Origin: Dipteris shenzhenensis
Taxonomy: Eukaryota > Polypodiophyta > Polypodiopsida > Gleicheniales
NCBI GenBank assembly: GCA_047967505.1
Contig: CM106540.1
Strand: one strand, 5' to 3'
DNA length: 64,000 nt
A program made the translations under genes and the position numbers. Within the stretch, counting starts at the first letter, position 1. The number at the start of each line of letters is the position of its first letter. Shown piece by piece: positions 56,476 to 64,000 of the stretch. Below the pieces are notes generated by a model. It had not been told where the DNA came from. It did no database searches and worked only from the letters and a program-made list of their open reading frames with translations.

Positions 56476-56476
<1 letters not shown>
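55500..56476. other. No recognised gene
   Basis: It starts just after the end of LINE copy 3 (TTGAGTAGTAGTTACTCC). A repeat of ACGACAGACCAAAGGATCT(A/G)CGA... occurs at about 55540 and 55625 (words AGACCAAAGGATCT), a local duplication of about 80 bases. No coding motif. Confidence 0.45.

Positions 56477-56517
<41 letters not shown>
56477..56517. repeat. (CT)n microsatellite
   Basis: A pure CT run directly bordering the 3' end of the minus-strand LINE copy 4. Confidence 0.95.
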
Positions 56518-56520
<3 letters not shown>

Positions 56521-56834
56521 AAGAAGCAGTATTCATTAGAAAAATATACGTGCATAGCTGTCTCAAAACGAGATAGCTACTACTCAAAACTAAAAACAGT
56601 AGTAAAAAATGTCTAACTACACCAAAGGAAGGTCTCCAAGAGAATGCGCATCTTGGAGAAATCGATGCAAGGAGGAACAGAAGAAATGATAAATATCCAA
56701 CCAAGAGTGCTCGTACAGTCGAATGTTATAGCATGATATAACGACCACAAAGCCCAGTAACGGCACCAACTGAAGAACTGATCATAATCAAGGCTAGAGA
56801 AATATCTACCGAATAACCAAAACTTCCTGCGAAA

Positions 56835-56836
<2 letters not shown>
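56518..56836 (-). mobile_element. LINE copy 4, 3' end only
   Basis: The minus strand reads RKFWLFGRYFSSLDYDQFF and RYWALWSL, matching FFWLFDFHP...GLFFVWVRYWALWTL of copy 3. The untranslated end also matches (TTGAGTAGTAGCTATCTC against TTGAGTAGTAGTTACTCC). It has been cut off on both sides by (CT)n/(GA)n runs. Confidence 0.75.

Positions 56837-56870
<34 letters not shown>
56837..56870. repeat. (CT)n microsatellite
   Basis: A pure CT run at the 5' truncation point of LINE copy 4, of the same kind as at its 3' end. Confidence 0.95.
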
Positions 56871-56871
<1 letters not shown>

Positions 56872-56939
56872 GCTCTGAGCACTTGATATCTTCATGCCAC
56901 TCTCGTGCTATTTTGCTATTTTGTACTAATATAGCATTT

Positions 56940-57055
56940 TAGTACTCAGCAAGGGCCTTAGTGAGCCCTTTGCCCCAGCCCACAGTGGTCTGTATGAGCT
57001 ACTTGATTCCGTACTTTGTCCCATAGGCCCGCGAGGCCTCTTGTGGATGTTAATA

Positions 57056-57088
<33 letters not shown>

Positions 57089-57234
57089 CACTCACTCACT
57101 CTTTCTTTCTTTCTCTCTCTCTCTCTCTCTCTCTCGTTGATGATGTATTTTCCTTTCGGATGATTTTGTGTCCCATAGGCCATGTATGGCCTTCCGTGGA
57201 CCTTTAATAAAATTTCTTTCTTTCTTTCTTTCTT

Positions 57235-57311
<77 letters not shown>

Positions 57312-57334
57312 CACTCACTCACTCTTTCTTTCTT

Positions 57335-57387
<53 letters not shown>

Positions 57388-57481
57388 AGCGCACATACAT
57401 TGTGCAATTTAGAAAAGCTACCTGTAGAAATGTAAAGGCATGCATTTAGGCAATGAGCCACAACTCATAGACCGGGCTAGT

Positions 57482-57490
<9 letters not shown>
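56940..57490. repeat. Segmental duplicate of the BRCT-gene 3' flank (copy 2)
   Basis: Words in order, CAAGGGCC(T)TAGTG, TTTGTCCCATAGGCC, GAGGCCTC, (CT)n(CA)n, CATTGTGCAATTTA, GCATGCATTT and GAGCCACAACTCATAGACC, match 57835-58115 in the same order. The right end contains the last codons of the BRCT gene (minus strand VYELWL-x-A then stop). Microsatellite stretches within it (57057-57136 and 57214-57388) have expanded, so the copy is longer. The TTTGTCCCATAGGCC word occurs a third time at about 57167. Confidence 0.75.
57057..57388. repeat. (CTTT)n, (CT)n, (CA)n and (CTCA)n microsatellites
   Basis: Compound simple repeats in two blocks (57057-57136 and 57214-57388), each with CTTT, CTCA and CT parts; the second also has (CA)n. 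Long Ser/Leu/Phe and Arg/Glu frames here are repeat translations. Confidence 0.95.

Positions 57491-57530
<40 letters not shown>
57482..57530. repeat. (CT)n microsatellite
   Basis: A CT run of about 24 units, next to the duplicated BRCT-gene end. Confidence 0.95.
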
Positions 57531-57533
<3 letters not shown>

Positions 57534-57834
57534 ACTTAAGGACGCAGAGTTCATGCACAACACGGAGAGTGACTAGAGCACACACGATCGAGGTTCAATC
57601 TATCTCTGCCCTCCTCAGAGGGGACCGACCGAGACAAGGAGTCACTCTTAACATAGCCCATTGGATGCAAAGGTCGAGGAGACGCCACAGCGTGAAACAG
57701 CTCTACAAGCGCAGATCCAGGAGATCTTGCAGCCCACTGGAGAGCCACCACGGTGCCGGGATTTGGTTTCTGAGTTTGTCTCTCAGCTCCAGCTTTTGTC
57801 TGAGCTTTGAGCGCTATAGCTTAGTTTAGCATAG
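57531..57834. other. No recognised gene
   Basis: GC-richer than its neighbours, with a 129-codon plus frame and a 66-codon minus frame lacking motifs. It separates the two duplicated segments. Confidence 0.4.
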
Positions 57835-57966
57835 CTCTCAACAAGGGCCCTAGTGCGCCCTTTTCTTCAGCCCTTTGAGGCTTGTATAAGTTTTTTTCCT
57901 ATTTGGTGTACTTTGTCCCATAGGCCCATGAGGCCTCCCGCAGACGTTTAGGCTCCCACGGACATG

Positions 57967-58032
<66 letters not shown>
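57967..58032. repeat. (CT)n(CA)n microsatellite in the BRCT-gene 3' region
   Basis: CT then CA dinucleotide runs, about 45 bases downstream of the BRCT stop codon (minus strand). This is the shorter counterpart of the expanded run at 57214-57388. Confidence 0.95.
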
Positions 58033-58078
58033 TGTGCAATTTATAAAAGCTACCTGCAGAAATATGAAGGCATGCATT

Positions 58079-60889
58079 TTAGGCCGTGAGCCACAACTCA
58101 TAGACCTGGCTTGTGTTGTCTCTTCCAGATCGTTTGAGTCCTTCAAAACTTTTCCTGGCCCCCAAAAATTCACACCTTTTTATGGGAATAGAGCCTTTCT
58201 CTATAGCTTCTCTATCAGCATATGCAGTTCGTAGTTTGTCTGCATGTTTAGAATCTGAATAAATAGCCACTTCCACTTCCCCAGGCGACATATGTTCCTG
58301 CAACCATGTGAAATCAACATCTATCCAGAGAGAGAGCATATTTTCATTGTCAGCTACAAACTGACTGAGCTTGACTGTATGTATCAAAAGGAACCTGAAA
58401 TGCTCTTTACGTTGGTAGAATCTTACCTGATAGAAAGCCCATACAAGTTGTAGTACTTGTTGTCTTCCAAAACCCTTCTCACTGAAAAATGTTCTGGATG
58501 AAGGACCAATTTCAGCAAACCGATCTATGGGGAAAAGTATTGTCAGGAAAGGTGCTTTGTACACCAGCTCCATTTTTTCACTGTCATAAATTGAGATGCG
58601 TCGAAATTAGTAGATTTTCCTTAAAAAGAAAGAGTGTACATATAAAACCTCACATGAAAATGTAGCTGCTTAAAAATAAGAAGTCAACGAAAACACATTG
58701 GCTCTTATAAGACAATGATTATTTAAGTTTGTATGTCAAGGCCTAGTTGCCAAAATGGCTGTGTCTTTGAAGGATATTTTACAACGGTTCACCAACTGGT
58801 CAACCTCAGGAAAGGTCAAATAAAACAAGAAGAACCAACCACCTGTCCTAAGAAAAACCCACTGAGGAGGGGAATATCTCCATCTCACAGCATACTCTAT
58901 GCTGACTATTTGTAAAAGGATGCTTTCGACAATTGTTATTTAATTCAACATTGCATCAAAAGCCCAAAAGTTACAAAATGGGTCATCTGAAAAGCCCTTT
59001 TTTGTCCCCAATAGAAGTCCATTCATTGCAACACAATGCTTATCCTCCTGTTCCCCAAAGTTGCATAAAAATCTACCAGCGGCAGCCACAATACCAGAGC
59101 GACAGCAAACAAGCCTATTAGGCACAAGGAAAATGATTTCCATCCCTGCCCAGATTTTGTGCGTCCTATGGAGCAGCCATGGTTCTCAAAAAGCCCCAAA
59201 ATATTTCGATCATTACCTCTCACTCATTGGCCTTGTATAGATTGTATCCTCTGGTATGCCGCTCAATGCTTGCCTGTCTTGTCCATCCTCACGAGCCTTG
59301 AATCGGTTACAGACTTTCTCAGAAATTTCATCCTCTATTACATTCCCAACCGGAGTACCACCAGAGCTATCAATATAGAAGCATGCAGCCGAGGGTGGCT
59401 CTGTGATTGACCAGCATAGTGATTCAAGAAGGATGCTTGGAGTAATTGGTCTCGGTATTGTTCTGCACGGCTACAGAGAAAACCACCTCTCAAGATGCGT
59501 CTATCCAAAAGTTAAGAGAACTTTCTATAGCTTAAAACCTAGAGAAGCTTCCTTCTTTTACAAAAAAAGGTTCAATCAATACCCTAATTCTGCACCTTAC
59601 TTGCATGCGAGGACCACGGCGCCTTCTCACAGAAGCTTTTGCAGCATTTGCTTTCTCTTCTCGTTCATGTATTTTAGCTTGCAGATTCCACTCATAATCA
59701 GGTTCACAAAGAGCTAAAACCTTCCTTCCGTGGATGTTACTGGCATCCTGCATGCAGATGTCTTGCCATAATGAGATCAAAATCAAAGAAAATTACCTAC
59801 ATTGCTCACAAGAGAACCACCATGAGCATACCTTCAGAACATGGCTTTTCTGTGTGGCATCAAGCAATACAGAAACATGCCTAGCCAAGTCTGCTGATAA
59901 CTGGACTAGACGTTGAAGGTGTCTCTCTCTCACAGACTTCATCACCCACAAAGGCTGCATATTCATCACATGTACAGGTCATTGCTTGTTACCTCTACGT
60001 AGCAGTTATTTGACATAACTCACACGATCACATACAACAAATGCAATAATTACCGTGACCAGATTTACGTTGAACCCCAGATACTTCAACATGAGACTCC
60101 CTTCACATACAACATGAGTCGTCTCAGACCCAATGAACCAATGGTCAGCAAAAGATGCACCCTCCTTTACTGCAGCTTGGACTACCTGAGGAAGGAGTAA
60201 ATTGCTTAGGGTTCATACAAATATACCAAAGGTACAAGTTACATCCAAATTAGTTACATAATCTTACAGACAATGAAACATCATGAGTACTAGTGCAAAA
60301 TGAATCAACTCTTCATTACATACTAAATGTAGTTAAGTCTCCAAAACAAAGCATTGTGCTTTAAATTCTTTTAAAAATGATCTCATGGGATCATCCTTTG
60401 CATATGCTGAAATTTTCCTTCTTGCCTATTTCATTTTTTCCCATCTCCTCACCAATTCGTCACTCCAGCTAAGAAGCTTCTTTGCTCTATACCCAAGACC
60501 TACCTGCCTTTTGTCATACTGCTGAAATTTTCCTTCTCGCCTATGTTGACAAGCTTCTTTGCTTTCGTCTCAGAATAAACATACTGGAAATACATTCTAT
60601 TGAAGTGATGAAAATCACTTAATTACCTTTGCTTGCAGCTCATTTGATGAGTCCAAATCAATGAAGAAGCGCATGCCTGAAAAGAGGGCACCATGTCTTG
60701 ACAAGTCTTTATCCCAAGGTTGGGAAAGAGACTGTAGTGGAGGGTTAAATGATTTGCTTTCTTGCTGAGGTAAAGCAGGCAAACAAGAATGCTCTCCATT
60801 CGTAATTCTAATAATATTGGATAACCCCTCAAGTGGAGCCCCTATATTCACAAGGTTTTTTGCATTGTAAAGTGATTCGTCCAACCTTT
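58079..60889 (-). CDS. BRCT-domain protein, MEI1/TopBP1-like (3' seven exons, 5' end outside or hidden)
   Basis: Seven exons on the minus strand are joined by GT-AG introns with matching phases: 60627-60889 (entering with two bases of a codon), 60054-60185, 59832-59954, 59601-59747, 59217-59470, 58427-58580 and 58079-58297 (stop TAA). They encode 429 residues with no stop. The first three exons form a BRCT domain (GMRFFIDLDSS, DHWFIGSETTHVVCEGS, NLVTPLWVMKSV with the conserved Trp). A basic linker (RRRRGPR) and a plant-type C-terminal part follow (RPITPSILLESLCW; APFLTILFPIDRFAE; EVEVAIYSDSKHADKLR; VYELWLTA). BRCT domains bind phosphoproteins at sites of DNA damage; plant relatives act in the nucleus in DNA repair and meiosis. 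The exact orthologue is my inference. No upstream exon is visible up to 61.9 kb, so an intron must be long or the gene truncated. Confidence 0.85.
58581..59216 (-). other. Intron of the BRCT gene
   Basis: A 636-base intron, the longest but one seen in this gene, with donor GTAATG and acceptor TATGACAG. It has open frames of 60-67 codons on both strands, none with motifs. Confidence 0.75.
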
Positions 60890-61890
60890 CTGCACAAAAG
60901 AGCAGTCATGAGTCACAACGCAAAGGACAGATATTTTGACATTTAAAGAAGAAATAACAGGATTGATGCTTTACAACTCTAGTTGTTAGTAAATATTATC
61001 AAGATACTAGTTCCTATCTTTGAAGACGGCTCACTCAAATGTATGATGTGTTCCATCCTAGACCATAGTAATATTAAAGGCTCCCAAGTACGGGAAACAA
61101 CTGTAAAAGCAGCTTTTCACAGTCACAAAGATTCATAGTCAGATCATATGCCAAAGTATCTGCTTGGCCTCTCTACATTCATACTGCACCTTCTCTGCTC
61201 CTGGATATTTGAATGTGTCATATACTGGAGGCCGAAAATCATGAAACTATTGGCAGGCGTATTGTCTATAGCCTTTCATACAGGACGTTCAATTTCCATA
61301 TAAAATACTGGAGAAGGAACACTATAACGTCTCAATTGTGCAAGAAATGGTATATAGTCTTATGACCCTATTTACGCTTCCTGTCAGATGTGTAATTAAA
61401 TACAATAAAAAAAGGCCCCCAATTTAAAAAATAATTGCTTGGGGAATCTTATTCCTACCTATTTAGAGAGCCTACCTGAGGACTAATACTTTACCCAAGC
61501 CTTGCAAGACTATTGAAAGCTCCTTGTCATTCTGAATTGAACCTTCTTTCGTTTGGGGGGGGGCAAGAGGGGGGAGGGGGGGGGATGCGGCTTTCGATAA
61601 TTCTAACATTTTTATCAATATTATTACTCAAGAAGACTTCCATGCAGCTGGGGTAAACTGGAGACGCCTACTGATGTGGTATTGTCCAGAAAGGACACTG
61701 TTTGTCTCTGAGATATGTAGGTGGGCCACTAGTACTCCCCGAGAGTCCTGCTGGAAAATATCTAATCATGTACATCTAGCTCAAAACCTAGCTTTCGGTA
61801 CCATGTTAGAGTATGCAGCTGAAAATAAACCCTCCACAAGCCACAGCTGAGAATTCTAGATTCTACTCTGGATGTGCACACATACATATA
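60890..61890. other. Presumed intron or upstream DNA of the BRCT gene
   Basis: The exon at 60627-60889 begins after the acceptor TTTGTGCAG, in the middle of a codon, so more coding exons must exist upstream. None is recognisable in this kilobase. Confidence 0.5.
61555..61584 (+). other. G-rich tract able to form a G-quadruplex
   Basis: Three runs of nine, six and nine or more Gs separated by short spacers (CAAGA and A). This is simple sequence with quadruplex potential on the plus strand. Confidence 0.6.
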
Positions 61891-61936
61891 AATGGAAACC
61901 ACGATCAGATCTAGAATAGACAGCAAGATATCACAT

Positions 61937-62276
61937 ACTTCCAGTTTTGAAACTGAATACAGGGCAGCCTTTACAACTACAGTAGAGAGTGTCTGGCTCC
62001 GTAAGCTACTCGAAGACCTTGACATTAGCCAGCCAGCTCCTACTACCATCTACACTGACAGCCAATGTGCTTTGGCTATTGCGAGAAACCCAGTGTTTCA
62101 TGCGCGCACAAAGCACATTGAGGTTCATTATCATTATGTTCGAGAGCGACTGTCAGCTGGAGAAATACAGTTGTCCTATGTTCCACGGAGGAAAACTTAG
62201 CAGATCTCTTCACGAAGGCTCTACCACTGAAGTTTGAGGCCTTTTGGCATGCCTTACACTTGGCACCATTTATTAT
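61937..62276 (+). pseudogene. Copia RNase H and polyprotein C-terminus, plus strand
   Basis: The plus strand reads ETEYRAAFTTTVESVWLRKL, then YTDSQCALAIARNP, HARTKHIEVHYHYVRERL and, after a stop at 62198-62200 and a frame change, the LFTKAL-type end. It is followed by a polypurine tract and LTR start. It faces the opposite way to the copia reverse transcriptase at 62950-64000. Confidence 0.88.
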
Positions 62277-62389
62277 GTGATGCTGATCTCCTTGTATTAT
62301 CATAGGTTGCTATATCCATTTTGGACGAATATGTGCAACCATGATATAGTTTCCAGGTATACCTAAGATGCAGGATACTTCAGCCATAC

Positions 62390-62402
62390 CATGGAGGGGG
62401 TT
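62390..62402 (+). other. Polypurine tract
   Basis: CATGGAGGGGGTT immediately before TGTTAGCAC. It lies about 115 bases after the copia stop. Confidence 0.75.
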
Positions 62403-62945
62403 TGTTAGCACTTAACCCTGGTATGGCCTTAGCCCTTAGGTTGACTTCACTGGTCAACCGTATGGTTGACTTTGGGGCCATATAGACCACCCCTTTGTAC
62501 TTTCTCATTATCCATTTGCAAGTACTCACCTTTGCTTCAGCTTGTTGTTTGCTCCCTTGCATTCCTCTCTGTTTCCATTGCTCCCCGCACCCAACACTCA
62601 CAAGTGCACGCCAGGGCACTAGAGAGAGCAGTGCAAGGAAGCAGAGACTGCAAGGTCTGTTCCAGCCTCTAGAAGTGCATGTGTGCACTATAGAAAGTGG
62701 AGACGGGGTGTTCTAGCAGGGTACAGCAGAGGCACTAGAGAGACCGGCAGCCCTTAGCCATTGTGAAAAGCTCAACTAGTGAGCAGATCTCATAGGGCAG
62801 AAAGGGTGTTCACCGAGAATTTTGAGCCCCTTCCATAGCCACTAGAGGTGTGCAGCAGATTGGCCAACACTGTGTGGCCTTAGTTCCAGCCCTAATGGGC
62901 AGCACCCCGCTTAACCTAAAGTGTGGCTTGGGAGTGCACCTTTTG
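62403..62945 (+). repeat. Copia LTR (single copy, outer end uncertain)
   Basis: It starts TGTTAGCACTTAACC after a polypurine tract. It includes a CCATATAGACC stretch (about 62480) and short repeats of GGCACTAGAGAGA (62615 and 62731). It runs to where the opposite-strand reverse transcriptase begins. The end cannot be defined without a second copy. Confidence 0.6.
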
Positions 62946-62949
62946 TAAA

Positions 62950-64000
62950 CATTTTAGGTCCTCTCTTTGGACATTCTTATCACTGTCCGTGAAAGCATGC
63001 AAGACCAGTGGAGACTCATCACCATGGAACAGCCCCAAATTTTGTGGCCTTCAAGTAACGGGAGACCCGCTTCATTGGTTTCCAATGTTGTGTACTAAGC
63101 ATGCGCATGTACCTGCTCAACTGAGAGACGGCATACTAAAGATCAGGTCGGGTATGATATAAACAAATAAGAGCCCACAACCTACTGATAAAGGGTGGCA
63201 TCAAAGGGTGCACTCCCACCTCGGAGGAGAAATGAAAGCCAGGCTCCAATGGTGTAGAAACTCGCTTGCAATCTTCAAACTGGAAGCGGTCTAAGAGCTG
63301 TCCAATGTACTTGGATTGACTCATCATTATACCCCCTTCAACATATGCAAACTGGATGCCCAAGTAATAGTGCAACCGGCCCATATCTATCAAAGCAAAA
63401 GATTTTTGCAAAGCTTCCTTGAAATCTGCAATTTTCTGCAAGTCTAGCCCAGCAACAAGCATGTCATCCACATATGGAATCAAAATCAGAAATTCTGATT
63501 CACTCTTCTGGACATAAAGAGTAGCCGCCGTAGGGCTGTTTTGAAACCCAAGGCACAGCAAAAAAGAATGTATCTTGGCATACCATGCCCGTGGTGCCTG
63601 CTTTAAACCACAAAGAGCCTTTTTAGGCCAGTATACCTTAGTTTCACACCCTGAGAGTTCAAATCCTGGAGGCTTAGTGACATAGACCTCTTCCACTAAA
63701 TCCCCGTGAAGGAAGGCGGTCTTGACTTCCAACTGATGGACCTCCCAATGCCTGTGAGATGCAAGAGCAATGACACAGCGAATGGTCCTGATGCGTGAAG
63801 TGGGAGCAAATGTCTGTTCAAAGTCAACACCCAGCTTGAAGATTTCGTGAGCGCCCCTCACAAAACCGTACGTAACCAGCTGCAGCTCGCCAAGGTACCT
63901 ATAGACTTCCTGTTGCCATGCTGCTGGGCATAACCTTTCGCAACAAGGCGAGCTTTGTAGCGATCACCACTACCATCAGCTTTGCGCTTCAATTTGTAAA
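62950..64000 (-). pseudogene. Copia reverse transcriptase, minus strand, running off the window
   Basis: On the minus strand, from the window edge leftwards: YKARLVAKGYAQ, an extra stretch of about 90 bases (63845-63930) that breaks the frame, FEQTFAPTSRIRTIR, HQLEVKTAFLHG, KKALCGLKQAPRAWY, the intact YVDD at 63464-63475, DMGRLHYYLGIQF and QSKYIGQLLDRF. Past a stop at 63136 the sequence continues with DESPLVLHAFTDSD, the start of RNase H, and stops at about 62950. It differs in sequence from the copia element at 1-7 kb. Confidence 0.9.

Overview
This window looks like intergenic DNA from a large, repeat-rich land-plant nuclear genome. Supporting features are a Ty1/copia element primed by initiator-methionine tRNA, Ty3/gypsy elements (one of the Tat type with two RNase H domains), an L1-type LINE family whose ORF1 resembles the DUF4283/zinc-knuckle type, a degenerate hAT transposase, many dinucleotide microsatellites, and one ordinary GT-AG spliced host gene of plant type. 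The low gene density would fit a fern, lycophyte, gymnosperm or other big-genome plant; the sequence alone does not let me choose. No rRNA, tRNA or CRISPR array was seen.

Layout. 1-8.3 kb: a tandem array of about 275-bp monomers, split by a complete copia element (1097-7321, minus strand) with 5-bp target duplications, near-identical LTRs, a primer-binding site and a polypurine tract, but a polyprotein full of stops. 8.3-13.3 kb: an unidentified coding-like patch, then a truncated Tat-type gypsy element (minus) abutting a copia 3' end with its LTR (plus). 13.3-19.4 kb: plus-strand retroelement relics with retropepsin-like pieces and a repeated Gln-Glu-Pro peptide, ending in a tract and candidate LTR near 18.3 kb, then a minus-strand copia gag relic. 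19.4-24.3 kb: mostly nothing recognisable, apart from an unidentified coiled-coil ORF relic. 24.3-29.0 kb: a second gypsy element (minus) whose integrase gene is split by a 737-bp terminal-inverted-repeat element.

29.2-34.1 kb is the most gene-like unfamiliar region. A head-to-head pair of paralogous genes for an unrecognised protein of about 150 residues, each with one disabling change, is followed by a minus-strand, intron-containing gene relic with tandemly duplicated Ulp1/C48-like cysteine-protease domains. 35.5-40.4 kb is an imperfect palindrome of two hAT-type transposase copies facing each other. 40.4-44.4 kb holds little beyond a possible leucine-rich-repeat scrap. 44.4-56.9 kb contains four copies of one LINE family; several are bordered by dinucleotide microsatellites.

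58.1-60.9 kb carries the 3' seven exons (429 codons plus stop, open reading frame throughout) of a BRCT-domain protein resembling plant MEI1/TopBP1-like proteins. A fragment of its last exon has been duplicated downstream with expanded microsatellites. Its 5' exons are not visible; upstream lies a rearranged copia element (61.9-64.0 kb) in which the 3' end appears inverted relative to the reverse transcriptase. The BRCT gene is the only feature I regard as a probable functional host gene; nearly everything else is mobile DNA in decay.
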